Positions 19,101 to 27,823 of a stretch of DNA of 64,000 bases are shown here, piece by piece (the first letter of the stretch is position 1; each line of letters begins with the position of its first letter). Source of the DNA: a virus. Under the pieces are notes generated by a model, which was not told the DNA's origin, searched no databases, and saw nothing but the letters and a program-made list of their open reading frames with translations. The position numbers and the translations under genes are program-made. The stretch is taken from the IMG/VR virus record IMGVR_UViG_3300049845_000291, positions 1 through 64,000 of that record, one strand, 5' to 3'.

Positions 19101-21621
19101 CGCGAACTTCGACCCGCTGCGGGCCTGGGGTTCCAAGGAACTCGGTCGTGTCTGGTGGGACACCACCAACCTGGAGTACGTACCGTACTACGACGAGCAG
19201 ATTTTCCCCGATCTCGAGGCCCGCCTGAATCGCTGGGGGACCTTGACCGACTTCAGCACGATCGACGTTGTGGAATGGGTTGAGTCATCCGTACCGCCCG
19301 CCGAGTACGACGAGCAGGCAGCCATTGATGCAGGCAACGCGGACCTGGATCCGATGACGCGTGCCGACGGTCAGGTGTACGGTGCAAAGACCTACAGCCG
19401 TGAGCGCTCGTGGGGCATTCGTCCGATCGCTTGGAGTCGTGCTGGTAAGCCAGCTGAAGGTGCGCACATTGGAGGTGTTATCGGTTCGCGAGGTTCATTC
19501 AGCGCGGACTTCGATGCGGCCTTGCACCTGACAGAGCAAGGCCTCGCGATTCTAGATGGTCGTACATTCAGTGATATGGGCATCATTGCTGGCATGCGAT
19601 TTGGCGCTTTCGAGGACAGCATTGTGGCACTCCGTGCTCGCTCAGAAAATGTGATCTCCTCGTTCACAAAGTCCATCAGGACTGGTGTTGGGGCCGGCAG
19701 TATCGGCGTTGCGCACACACCTGAGATCGGCACAGCAAGCACCCTGTCAGCTCAGGTCACCATTCAGGTCACTGAGCCAACCTTGGTCATTGGCCAGCTG
19801 CTGTTCACCCGTCGCGAAAATGAGGTCCAGATCTTTGACGCTGATGGTGTGCCAACGGGCGAATCAGACTTTCAGTCCTTCTTGAGAGTGCGCGTGCCAG
19901 GCACCGACTTCGACGAGGAGGTCCTGGTGCGTGCTGAACGTGGCAATACTGGGGCTCCGACAAGTGCAACCTTTGACGCTCAGGCCAATCAGTTGATTTT
20001 GGTCGACTTGCCGAGCTTTGGGCTGCGGCTGCGGCTGCTTGTTCAGGCTACCGCGTTGGGAGTTCGGTACGATCGTGTTGCTGAGCTGATTGTCAACACC
20101 CTGAACACCAAGATCTGGGTGTACGACGCCGCGCTGTACGAGTCAGTTTGCGACTACGAGGAAATTGGGGATGGCTACCCGGCCAGCCTCTCCGTGCTGA
20201 TCAACGATTTCACACTCGTTTCACCGGCTTCTGGGCTCTTGTATGATGATGCCGATCCAGCAAAGGGCGGTCTTGGCTGGCGTGCTTGGGAGGTTCCAAC
20301 TCAGGCACAGCTCAACGCTGACAGCCGGTACCCGAACAGCGAGTGGTACCCGATGGTCGGCCCACTGCTGCCACTTGACCCAACGATCACGCAGATCCAG
20401 GAGGCGGCTGAGGGCGCATCGTTCCTGTTGAACAACGGCGTCACCATCCAGCGGTACGGCACGAGCTGGGGTGAGTGGACTGAACTGGAGACGCGCAAGC
20501 TTCGCCAGGTCGCCACCAGCACCGGAGACCTGTCGTTCGAGCTCGGGGAAGCCGTGAGCCCGGACCGTCTGTCCGTGTACGTGAACGGGGTGGCTCAGCT
20601 CACCGGAACCTTCGGGCTAGATGGTACCACACTGACCGTGTTCGGGGTGCCCTCGGGCCACCTGGTGGTCGCCGTCGTACGTCCGTACAGCCCAACTCCT
20701 GAGGAGCTGGAGTTCGATCCAGAGATTGAAGACGACCTGCTGGTCCAGCGTCAGTACAAGGTCGACTACCAGTACGTTGAGCTTCCGATCCGAGACGCTG
20801 GCGGCGCGATCATCAGCACCAAGTACTTCTTCTGGGTCAAGAACCGGTCAAGCGTCGCTCGTCGCAAAAAGCTCTCAGTCAAGGCCATCGCGCAGCAGCT
20901 CACGACCGGCCCAGCACAGTACATGACCTTCCAGAACATCCAGGAGTCAAGCCCGAGCGCTGGTGATTGGTTCTACGACGCCATCACGGTCAGTGGCCTG
21001 TCGTACGTGGTGACAAAAGACGACACCTTCAAGCTCCGGTTCACACGGAACTTCACGCTACGTGACGATCCAAATGAGCTTGACCTGAAGAATGTGCACG
21101 CTGAGTGGGCGCTGATCCGTCCAGGACAGCGCGTCAGGATCCCTGAGGACCTTTGGAACAAGCTTGTGAACGCCGCATGCGGGCAAGACCCCGCTGGGAA
21201 CCCGCTACCGTCACCTCGTCGCGTGTCGTACGACGAGCGGAATGGACGGAGCACTCAGTTCGGCTTCGGGCCAGAACAGATCTTGGCACCCTCTGACTTG
21301 GTGAAGTCGACACTCCAGTACACGATCCTAAATACCACATTGATCGATGATGGTGGTGCCGTTCCAGTCCCTGACTACATGTTGTTCCTTGACTTCAACC
21401 AGAGCGATCAATGGTTTAGCACACCTGAAAATGCACGTGCGACCATGACAAAGATCTGGAATGAGGGCAAGGTTGCTCAGATCAACGAGCTGTTCTTCGC
21501 CGTTCTCAACGAGATCGCCGCCGCGCAGTACGAGATGACGGATCTGTTCAAGACATCAAGGCTGAGCGCGTACTCCATCAAGATTGTGCAGAACAATCCT
21601 GTGGAACCGACGTACGAATAA
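13129..21621 (+). CDS. Giant baseplate/tail structural protein (2830 aa), gp7 position
   Basis: No enzyme motif. The first ~150 residues ('IPQPTVERDINALVPVYSFK', 'DLDRFTNFFNYYWV') match the start of very large virion proteins of divergent T4-like phages. The middle carries repeated beta modules: units ending in a 'GD-ft' turn (around residues 180-300, 560-650 'AGSTPFSPGDTFTF', 1270-1360 'FRVGDKFTI') and two copies of a 'GDRVLVKN...NGIYTV...W-R' unit (around 305-390 and 1040-1115). The last third is less repetitive. It follows gene 6, where T4 has gene 7 (1032 aa), so a peripheral wedge role is the best inference; a long side fibre is possible. It has its own late promoter. Certain as a gene, function by position only. 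Confidence 0.72.
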   Translation: MAKDYNLPRLDLINLVPQELRNVASRSLLDNLFNRFLTKDEAVPFYGFVGRKPSGVEDKTPKIPQPTVERDINALVPVYSFKLGAETYSFTPHDIIRKMSVLGGSDDQENWLYSQGNNYAPPIDLDRFTNFFNYYWVAGALENPPSMPWNPELRPEYYTIQRPPIDDIDKLNVRVASTANIILTGSGYFDQTWEVTFTSPTTFTITATGPLTGITTAVQGPFTLGATPLAPPYTAIDQNFTFYNNTAIPLASRLTLLTFTIRREAVYDGVGAFVSYESFAAGDKFTITAPFISSVSNVVFVGSSGVKGKILNVNSRDIYQTVDGVVLKNGDRVLVKNNTAAENGIYTVRPGAWERAPDSAVGIQAVGDRVFVLQGTVNANRLYSATASGAGFTYNLVATNTVSNTNTWQEHNYWVHRDELGSYDTSKVFQATRPIIEFQAGLRLNQFIGTDGRPSDIGTSYQQVKHEFNQLPLFDLYRYDGTHARVASGLFYYVEDPTADIDVPLQRRVARVNNVSRDFLFEHGMLEQPNTLLFYKDRAGTLKTVWHPGYSAAQYVDQEFEGDGDGTLTVNLSGGTPFTAQQIWQLVADEDPSRFKVVGSKLKVLPETMEFVYVGVPYFNGHFNALITAGSTPFSPGDTFTFRVGNLETTRYVYRDANDQIYDLYGGAPADDEGIGSWQIPRMFYNNIEASSGEPISEGTLYSHFRGILANQLKTGVEDKAFGGSIKLWSEQVNLLSSLMMQRDNTPPSIVDFAQRQHESALNSIVDLFVKNARAYVTSNGAVDTNAELDAFVDMLLSMHAQTEQARKVLYDSTSPIPGFPATLPLLGVLPLSVPGAVFENELNTVLFRRHDGSLAPFYTNTVQFLDQLGPVGSTYPQDMAMLLNDVLLTIEQRLFDGISELHRTYFTEEEVKNAIQSNLGPQLERELASWAIGNGFDPTAPDYVPSDALTWNYRDAIVFAPVDTTEVPARWYNALQAHQRTVPGVLPTSRPDLEPWRLVGFPEDPGASWDVYRAPVTPDDLAAGGFIDGGTARLVIGGPGSSNTIRSGLPVIDGRTAAAGDVVLLANEMAPQFNGLWVVSTGLWVRSSVPLTAGTVVQITDGQEYEDSSWVFMNTPASPGVNPLQVELVRRWTDQMWDDIQAARPTLKLSVNTLRDQLLPPYVSSLLSYSVHALTNTIPSGVDQSYFFGEGSPVETVWLRTLEYRYSLARALFRQDPLAFLGHLWGFEWLEVDRVLYDAFEVAVPAKDSKLHGESISSVQRTAPISLTLATGPAPFTITITRDAFTSSRQQAWSIRAQDGMFIEYALEGVTYPTISAAGYTLTNLRIEDEGKPFRVGDKFTISANADGSGSLVTFEGASYRRYNGFAQLFAQSLREASIDTTQGYAIKAFREWDVNLGYRAAGLVSTDDLQVFSDRVEIPENSYELRFKRSPYAGDLWLQALRVTPVVIGASLPGSTGAPAATTDASDWVFRVEGYNGRYLGIEYYTLNTSGPFVTFNALNGATTTREFKQYTETSGIVNAQLPLTIRGLQNVVDFMFGYTRRLEDLGWSFEDQLNPNIDVVTGRVRNWQLEIEKLIDVVYKGIELGQGHILNPFIDRVWVTQQTGLLSPFYDSALFDVSADPGVFDTLGAKISTSDLLVLRQLNRSQISSVVPMFSVHAQVDEFEHLFVFSKYIEPSTESGLIYDPFSAARITSLKFNGRRQGTYTLRPELGGHYLVNGKVRMNMQASTDKVAQYYDADHVFEDNLSTRHALALLGFSPKEYMDSLDLTNRSQFNFWRGLIQMKGTNLSVDAFLNNDRFEDAKIDEFWAYKVAEYGDNRMRMFPELKLTVADTVQQFTKLQFDQTSGELTDFTQIQADDEARWFSIEDLNGETRFQAQLVGTYNKSTTAGEIITLPFIADVLEITGATQLNANTLVATGTNVSVRGFGPATPKFNPIKLLNYVDNQLVEEIPIWHPVIGQHTPVALESINIISTRDPARYNVSTQVVGNANFDPLRAWGSKELGRVWWDTTNLEYVPYYDEQIFPDLEARLNRWGTLTDFSTIDVVEWVESSVPPAEYDEQAAIDAGNADLDPMTRADGQVYGAKTYSRERSWGIRPIAWSRAGKPAEGAHIGGVIGSRGSFSADFDAALHLTEQGLAILDGRTFSDMGIIAGMRFGAFEDSIVALRARSENVISSFTKSIRTGVGAGSIGVAHTPEIGTASTLSAQVTIQVTEPTLVIGQLLFTRRENEVQIFDADGVPTGESDFQSFLRVRVPGTDFDEEVLVRAERGNTGAPTSATFDAQANQLILVDLPSFGLRLRLLVQATALGVRYDRVAELIVNTLNTKIWVYDAALYESVCDYEEIGDGYPASLSVLINDFTLVSPASGLLYDDADPAKGGLGWRAWEVPTQAQLNADSRYPNSEWYPMVGPLLPLDPTITQIQEAAEGASFLLNNGVTIQRYGTSWGEWTELETRKLRQVATSTGDLSFELGEAVSPDRLSVYVNGVAQLTGTFGLDGTTLTVFGVPSGHLVVAVVRPYSPTPEELEFDPEIEDDLLVQRQYKVDYQYVELPIRDAGGAIISTKYFFWVKNRSSVARRKKLSVKAIAQQLTTGPAQYMTFQNIQESSPSAGDWFYDAITVSGLSYVVTKDDTFKLRFTRNFTLRDDPNELDLKNVHAEWALIRPGQRVRIPEDLWNKLVNAACGQDPAGNPLPSPRRVSYDERNGRSTQFGFGPEQILAPSDLVKSTLQYTILNTTLIDDGGAVPVPDYMLFLDFNQSDQWFSTPENARATMTKIWNEGKVAQINELFFAVLNEIAAAQYEMTDLFKTSRLSAYSIKIVQNNPVEPTYE
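21329..21334 (+). promoter_or_regulatory. Internal late promoter TAAATA before the 2054-aa gene
   Basis: TCCTAAATACCAC inside the end of the 2830-aa gene, 288 nt before ATG 21623. The 13-base identity with the 13101 promoter makes chance less likely; it would raise expression of the second giant gene. Confidence 0.5.
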
Positions 21622-21622
21622 C

Positions 21623-24600
21623 ATGGCGGCAAAGTACCTGAACTCATTGGTGTCCTACATCCTGGACACCAAGCCCTACCACAGCAAGCTCTCTGAGGTT
21701 GTTGAGGAGTACCTGTTCGAAGAGTCGATGACGGTCAACATCGTAGAACGTTTGTTCTCGAACACGACCATCAAGGCCGCCTGGCCGTACACATTCTTCT
21801 CCGGCGGCCCGAGCTCGGGCCGCACGATGCCCCTCAAGCGTGTGCTGCACAACTCAGTGCGTGGCCCTTGGGCCAACAACCAGACCCTGAGCCGTGGGGC
21901 GTTCAAGGCTTTTCGTGATGAGATCGCTGAGCTGCCTGGTGTCGGCTTCACGTTTGACCCAACGTCGATCCAGGGCATCGGCATCAAGGACGTTGTCCTG
22001 CAACGAACTGGCAACACCAGTCGTGTCGAACCTATGCTGGAAGGACATGATTTCTTCCTGAGCCATGGTGCGTACACCTTCCAGATCCTGAAAACCAGGG
22101 CATCAAACGTCATCGGCACGTTCATTCGACTTTACGAGGATGATGACGGTCCGTTCCCGATCACCGTGACCATGCCGTTCATGGCGCCAGGAATGGAGGT
22201 CTTTGGGCCAGCGGTGCAGGTCACAAGCAACCAGATCTCGGTCACCGCTGCCGGCTGGGTCAGGGTCTTTGGTGTCCAAGAAGGTCCACGGTACGCCCCA
22301 GAGTTCATTGAGCTACGTGACAAGACCGTGATCTCGGACATCACGGCTTTCACCCAGCAGCGCGCACTTGATTTTACCCAACCGGGTTCATCATTGAACC
22401 TGATCACCGAGCTCCTCGATCAGATCGAGACAGAGCTGCCTTCACGCTCAAACATCACCCCAACGCTTCTGACACAGGCAAACGCTGAGATCGCGAAGCT
22501 GCGAGCCGTGCTGGCGGACGATCGCCTGCCCAGCACGTACGAGGCCCTGCTTCGACCACTGCACGTCGCCAACGTTGGGCGACCAAGTGGCTTCAACACC
22601 TGGTACGCCGAGATCGGTGTTGATGGCTCTCCTGACGTTGGGTTGAAGTTCGCCGAGCTCACCCCTGGGTTGTACTTCAACGCATACACCGACGTCGCCA
22701 TGCGTCGGAACGGGGCGCTGCGATATGACGACGTTCGTCTGCCAGATCTGAGCATCACGAACATCGTGGCTGACCCCGAGCGCGCCACGTACGAGGAGTT
22801 CACCCTCACCGCGGTCACTGACACATTCTTCACCGTCACTGGCTCGGCATCTGGTCTCGTTGGGTCCTTCACGATCGGTGAGATGTTCAGCTCACCGTAC
22901 CTATCATTCAGCACCTCTGGTACGAACTTCACACCAGGGGCATCAGTACTGTTGACGCCCGCTGAGCAGATCACGGTGCACGCCAAAGCGCCGCTTGAGC
23001 AGTGGAGCCTGATCAAGGTGAACCCACTGGCTTACAGCCGACCGATGTTCAACTCAACGCGTGTTGGGTACCTGCAGTCAGCAACTAACCAGATCGGTCG
23101 CGTGACGATCTTGGACAGCACGTTCCCTGACGGTACACTGGTCATTCGAATGACCAGCTCGACCGCGTACACGGTGAGAACCACCGGAGATCCGCTGTAC
23201 GCTGGATCTGGCACCGTCGGTACGCTGTACAACGATGGGCGCGTGTCCTTCCGCGTCATGGCCGGTTCCGCGTACACGTACGCCGTGAACGACGTGTTCT
23301 ACGTCGAGATCACCAACCCTGTCGCAACGCCAGTTGATCTGGATTTGGTGTGGGGCTATGACGTCGAACCTTACAGCGACGACACCTTGCAGTACACCAG
23401 CCCGCTGTTTCCAGCTTATCTGGAGACGCTGGACTTTGGCTTCAACGGCCGTTTCATTGGATACGACTTTGACGCACTTGGGCTGACGCTGACGCAAACC
23501 GTCTCAAGTGGTGGCGCATGGCGCATTCGCGCGCTACCCGACACCAGCGCCCCAATCACACCGCTTGGTCTTGATCCCTCGATCCAGCTGTGGTACGCCA
23601 ATCGATTCGCACTCGAACGCCACAATGGCAACGACTGGATTGTGCTGGATTCGAACGTGCCGATCGGTACACCGTACAACAACAGCACGTACGGAATTGC
23701 CTTCACGATCGTTCCAGCAGCCAAGCCCTTCATCGCTTCTCGAGTCACGTACAGCAACGGCACCGATGGTCCGTTCACGGCCGAGGGCGGTGATGCTTTC
23801 ACCTTCACTGTCGACAATGATGGCGCATTCCAGCAAGATCCAGCCGGTCTGACCTCAGGTCGCGTACCACGTCTTGTGATGCACGGTGACAGCTATCAAA
23901 CTGCCACCCCGGCCTCTTGGACGCTGACCTTCACCAGCACTAGTGCTTACACCCTGCAAGGTGTCTACACCGCAGGACCAAACACCGGCGCTTCGGTCTT
24001 TACCACACCAGTTTCATTGCTCTTTGGAAACGGGCGGTCATATCAGAACGCTGAACATGGCTTGCATTGGACCGTGTTGTCTGGCTCGTCGATTGGTCAC
24101 GCAGCTGGCGATACGTACACGTTCGAAACCTACCAAAGCAAGCCATCTTACCTGGTTCATGGCTCGGTCAGTGGTTGGCAAGCACCAGCTGAGCTTGACA
24201 AGTGGTACTGGAATGGCAAGATCGGCTTCAAGCTCAAGAAGCCAACTGTCAAGTTCATCAACCCAGCAGTTGATTTTGCGCCGACGCCAGCGCTGCAGCG
24301 TCAGGGTGACAGCCCATTCGCGGTCACGGTCCCTGTGACTGGCACCCTGACGCTGAATTCAGTTCGACCTGACACTAAGGATCATGTGTATGTGGCACGC
24401 TCGAACGCCACAAACCGTTGGACCTTGTACCGCGATGGCACGGTCGTTGGCACCGGTAGCACGACTGTGGCTGATCAGTTCATCTCGGTCACCCTGCCCA
24501 ACGCCCCCATTGACACTGAGTTCAGGATCTGGGTTGAGAACCATGAACCTGATCTGTTCATGGGGAATGACCTGGCGATCATCAAGGCCAGCCCAGGACG

Positions 24601-27600
24601 CATGCCGACGAGCGCGGACTTCATTGTCATCGAGCGCACGCGCTCGGACGACGTTGGCATCGCCATTCGATCGATTTCCAGCACGCATGAGACCACCCTA
24701 CAGCAGCTTGAACCGCTGACCATCGACGTTCGGTACGTTGACTTGAACGCCAACTCTGGCGTTCCACTGTCATCAACCTCCCCAGAGGTCACGGTGCTGA
24801 GTGGCTGGCTGCCAATGATCGTGGAAGACCAGGACACCAGTGCTGGATCGACAGCAGTCTTCAGCGATGCTAGCACTCGCACTAGGCTGCTTTCGGCGAG
24901 CACCGGTGAGGTCATCGGCACGATCGCCAGCACGAGCACGAACCCTAATTCACCGGTGTTCCTGACCTGGGACACCGCGTTCTACAACAAGTACCTGCCG
25001 TTGAATGCAGAGGCCAACGTCGTGACGTACGGCTCAGGCACCAATGAGAATGTGCATGTCACCATCACGGAAGGCATTCGGTTCTTGCTGAGCGGTGGCA
25101 GCCAAACCGAGAGCGCCCTGTTCAGTGACGAGCTCAAGGTCAACTTCCGTGAAAACACGAACTGGTTGATCCGCAGCACGTACGACCAGGCCCTGACGGT
25201 TCAGATCAAGGACAGCCCGTTTGGCGGCTTCTTGCCTGGCTATGACAACACAGGCTATGACTTTGAAACCGGAATTGGAGATGTCAGCGGGCTGACAGGT
25301 GGTTCATACGACATGGGCTTCCCGCTGCAGTCGTGGTTTGAGCGCGCGAAGTTCTTGAGCGTCCAAAGCACGTTGACGCCGCAGGAACAGGATGAGCTGA
25401 ACACCCTGATCACGATGCTGAATGGCTCGCTGGTGGATGGGCAGATTGAGGCCACGACGCTTGATGACTTCATCAAGAACACGACACCAGCTATTACGGT
25501 TCGTGCTGCAACAACCGCGAACATCACGCTTTCAGGCTTGCAGACGATAGACGGTATTTCTCTGGTTGCTGGAGATCTGGTGTTGGTGAAAAGCCAGACA
25601 ACAACAAGCCAGAACGGCGTGTACATCGTGGCTTCAGGCGCTTGGACACGCCACCCTGACTACAACATCGCGGCCGAGCTGAACAACACCAGGTTCATTG
25701 CCGTAAGTCAAGGTACCGTGAATGGTGACAGCTGGTGGTGGCGCGTGCAGCCATTCGTGTCGTACACCTACCAAGTGGCGTACAGCACCAGGAACGTTGG
25801 CTTTGGTTTGCCTCAGGTCGGCATGGCCATGTCGATCGAGCAGCGGCATGAGAAGACCGGCTGTGAGCTCATTGATTTGACCCGCGCAGGTTTCTCGGTG
25901 CTGAGTGGCAACGGGGCGCTGTTCACGAACGGAACTTCGGAGTTCGGTCCTACCATTGCGATCGCTTCGCAGAACACCAGCACGATTGCGACCATTGAGA
26001 AGAACCTCATTGATCAGAAGCTGCTGCAGCTCCGTGTCAAGGTCAAACTCGACGCCTTGAATGCTGACGACGGTGGAACTATCGCGCTGTCGTACGGTGC
26101 GAACGGGCTCTTGGTGCTCAACCCGGCGCGTGAAGCAACGTTTGACGCTGCGCGTCGTCCTTACGTGTCGTACCGCCCATCTACATCTCTTTCGTATACC
26201 AACACCGTGGTCTTCCCGACTGCCTTGGTTGTTGGGCGCTGGTACCAATTTGAGTTCTACCGAGACGGATCTAACTTCGTATGTCGAGTGACGGATCTCG
26301 ACACAAGTGTACATGTCGTCACGACCGTTGGATCATTCAACTCAAGCTTCCAAGGACCACTCTTTACATCGACTTCTGCTGGTGGATCGGCTGGTTTTGT
26401 AGGTGGCCCTAGCACCTTTGGGGGCGGGGTGTTCGTTGCGATCAACAACGGCTCTGGAGGTTTTGCCACAAGCAGCACTTTCAAGCGTTCAGCTGACTTC
26501 GGGCAAACCTGGCAAACTATTACCACAGGTTTGACAGCACTTCAAAACTGGGACATTCGATACGCTGCGGGTGCATTTGTTGTGGTGACAGGCGTTGCGA
26601 GTGCTGACCGTGGGGTCTACCGGAGCATCGACGGCGGTCTGACATGGACGCTGAACACCACCGCGCTACCGGCCAGCGGGTTTTGGTACGCATACGGTTC
26701 GAATGGCTCACGATTGCTGGCGGCACGGTGGGGTAGCAACCAACTGGCGGTGAGCGACAATGGTGGAGCTTCATGGACCACACGTACGCTACCAGCTTCA
26801 TTGAACTGGTATGGCATGATCTTTGTGAATGGGCGCTGGCTGCTGTCATCACGCTCAAACCGTTCCATCTACAGATCAGATGACAATGGCGAAACTTGGA
26901 GCCTACTGAGCACGGTTCCGGGGTCTGGCACACTTGCGCAGCTGATCACATCAAATGGCAAGGCCTTCATTCGAAATCTTGGTAGCCCAGACGCCAACAT
27001 GTGGGTCAGTGATGATGGCAGCAGTTGGACAACGGTAACCCTTCCATTCAGCTCTGGAGGCTCTCCCGGTGCTCAGTACTTTGAACCTGGTGGATACTGG
27101 TACCTGTTCCGCGGGAACAGCACTGGCTTGGTGGCAATAAGCACCGACACCGTGAACTGGCAACTTGCCACGAACACCGTGCCGTTCAGCACTGCTTTTA
27201 GCAGCAGCTACGGTGGTGGCACCATCGTGGTGCACGACTTCCCGAATAACCAGACCGCTCGTGCGGTCCTAGACAACTTCAGCGTGCTTGAAGAGCCGCT
27301 TGTGAACAGGCTCTCGTTCACCGCGGACTCTAACGGTGTCACCACAGCGGTTAGCTACAGCGATGTCGTGCTGTGTTCCGAAGAAGACAGCACGGCGGCC
27401 GTTGGGGTCGATGAAGGTATTACGGTGATTGCGAACGACCTTGGATACGCTTTCGCAACCGACGGCTTTGATGTTGGTGAGCTGGACGCGCGGCAAGAGA
27501 TCTACGCCACCGTGATCAGCGTGGCACCCACACCGCTCCCAAGCGCCGGTCTTCCACCAGGTGGAACGTTGTACGAGAACTTCCAGACACCGTTGTACGT

Positions 27601-27787
27601 CAGCATGCCCGCACGAATCATTGACCTGTCATTTAACGTGCCGCTAGGTGGCACGCCAACCGTCTATTACTGGGCTCCAGGAACTCCTGCCCCTATTCAG
27701 GTCTCTCTGCTGGAGACCCTAACACCAAATCGCGTGTTCAGGTTCACCGTTCCGTCGCCCACTGAGATGAAGATCATCGCGGTCTGA
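21623..27787 (+). CDS. Giant modular tail protein with Asp-box propeller (2054 aa)
   Basis: Starts at ATG 21623, one base after the previous stop. N-terminus 'YLNSLVSYILDTKPYHSKL' suggests assembly onto the tail. Repeated beta units occur near residues 393-446, 503-566 and 764-837, and a 'GDLVLVKS...NGVYIV...W-R' unit near 1293-1373 is shared with the 2830-aa protein. Residues ~1458-1590 read as a concanavalin/LamG-type jelly-roll; ~1593-1874 are a propeller with six Asp boxes (SADFGQTW, SIDGGLTW, SDNGGASW, SDDNGETW, SDDGSSW, STDTVNW); then 'ARAVLDNFSV' appears to close the jelly-roll. Asp-box propellers often bind or cut glycans, but no sialidase Arg triad can be assigned by eye. Probable host-surface contact protein; position is that of T4 genes 8-10. 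Confidence 0.75.
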   Translation: MAAKYLNSLVSYILDTKPYHSKLSEVVEEYLFEESMTVNIVERLFSNTTIKAAWPYTFFSGGPSSGRTMPLKRVLHNSVRGPWANNQTLSRGAFKAFRDEIAELPGVGFTFDPTSIQGIGIKDVVLQRTGNTSRVEPMLEGHDFFLSHGAYTFQILKTRASNVIGTFIRLYEDDDGPFPITVTMPFMAPGMEVFGPAVQVTSNQISVTAAGWVRVFGVQEGPRYAPEFIELRDKTVISDITAFTQQRALDFTQPGSSLNLITELLDQIETELPSRSNITPTLLTQANAEIAKLRAVLADDRLPSTYEALLRPLHVANVGRPSGFNTWYAEIGVDGSPDVGLKFAELTPGLYFNAYTDVAMRRNGALRYDDVRLPDLSITNIVADPERATYEEFTLTAVTDTFFTVTGSASGLVGSFTIGEMFSSPYLSFSTSGTNFTPGASVLLTPAEQITVHAKAPLEQWSLIKVNPLAYSRPMFNSTRVGYLQSATNQIGRVTILDSTFPDGTLVIRMTSSTAYTVRTTGDPLYAGSGTVGTLYNDGRVSFRVMAGSAYTYAVNDVFYVEITNPVATPVDLDLVWGYDVEPYSDDTLQYTSPLFPAYLETLDFGFNGRFIGYDFDALGLTLTQTVSSGGAWRIRALPDTSAPITPLGLDPSIQLWYANRFALERHNGNDWIVLDSNVPIGTPYNNSTYGIAFTIVPAAKPFIASRVTYSNGTDGPFTAEGGDAFTFTVDNDGAFQQDPAGLTSGRVPRLVMHGDSYQTATPASWTLTFTSTSAYTLQGVYTAGPNTGASVFTTPVSLLFGNGRSYQNAEHGLHWTVLSGSSIGHAAGDTYTFETYQSKPSYLVHGSVSGWQAPAELDKWYWNGKIGFKLKKPTVKFINPAVDFAPTPALQRQGDSPFAVTVPVTGTLTLNSVRPDTKDHVYVARSNATNRWTLYRDGTVVGTGSTTVADQFISVTLPNAPIDTEFRIWVENHEPDLFMGNDLAIIKASPGRMPTSADFIVIERTRSDDVGIAIRSISSTHETTLQQLEPLTIDVRYVDLNANSGVPLSSTSPEVTVLSGWLPMIVEDQDTSAGSTAVFSDASTRTRLLSASTGEVIGTIASTSTNPNSPVFLTWDTAFYNKYLPLNAEANVVTYGSGTNENVHVTITEGIRFLLSGGSQTESALFSDELKVNFRENTNWLIRSTYDQALTVQIKDSPFGGFLPGYDNTGYDFETGIGDVSGLTGGSYDMGFPLQSWFERAKFLSVQSTLTPQEQDELNTLITMLNGSLVDGQIEATTLDDFIKNTTPAITVRAATTANITLSGLQTIDGISLVAGDLVLVKSQTTTSQNGVYIVASGAWTRHPDYNIAAELNNTRFIAVSQGTVNGDSWWWRVQPFVSYTYQVAYSTRNVGFGLPQVGMAMSIEQRHEKTGCELIDLTRAGFSVLSGNGALFTNGTSEFGPTIAIASQNTSTIATIEKNLIDQKLLQLRVKVKLDALNADDGGTIALSYGANGLLVLNPAREATFDAARRPYVSYRPSTSLSYTNTVVFPTALVVGRWYQFEFYRDGSNFVCRVTDLDTSVHVVTTVGSFNSSFQGPLFTSTSAGGSAGFVGGPSTFGGGVFVAINNGSGGFATSSTFKRSADFGQTWQTITTGLTALQNWDIRYAAGAFVVVTGVASADRGVYRSIDGGLTWTLNTTALPASGFWYAYGSNGSRLLAARWGSNQLAVSDNGGASWTTRTLPASLNWYGMIFVNGRWLLSSRSNRSIYRSDDNGETWSLLSTVPGSGTLAQLITSNGKAFIRNLGSPDANMWVSDDGSSWTTVTLPFSSGGSPGAQYFEPGGYWYLFRGNSTGLVAISTDTVNWQLATNTVPFSTAFSSSYGGGTIVVHDFPNNQTARAVLDNFSVLEEPLVNRLSFTADSNGVTTAVSYSDVVLCSEEDSTAAVGVDEGITVIANDLGYAFATDGFDVGELDARQEIYATVISVAPTPLPSAGLPPGGTLYENFQTPLYVSMPARIIDLSFNVPLGGTPTVYYWAPGTPAPIQVSLLETLTPNRVFRFTVPSPTEMKIIAV

Positions 27788-27792
27788 CGCAC

Positions 27793-27798
27793 TAAATA
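27793..27798 (+). promoter_or_regulatory. Late promoter TAAATA for the 210-aa gene
   Basis: CACTAAATATCC, 25 nt before ATG 27824, five bases after the previous stop. Confidence 0.7.
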
Positions 27799-27823
27799 TC
27801 CGCAATCCAACAAAGGAACTGCT

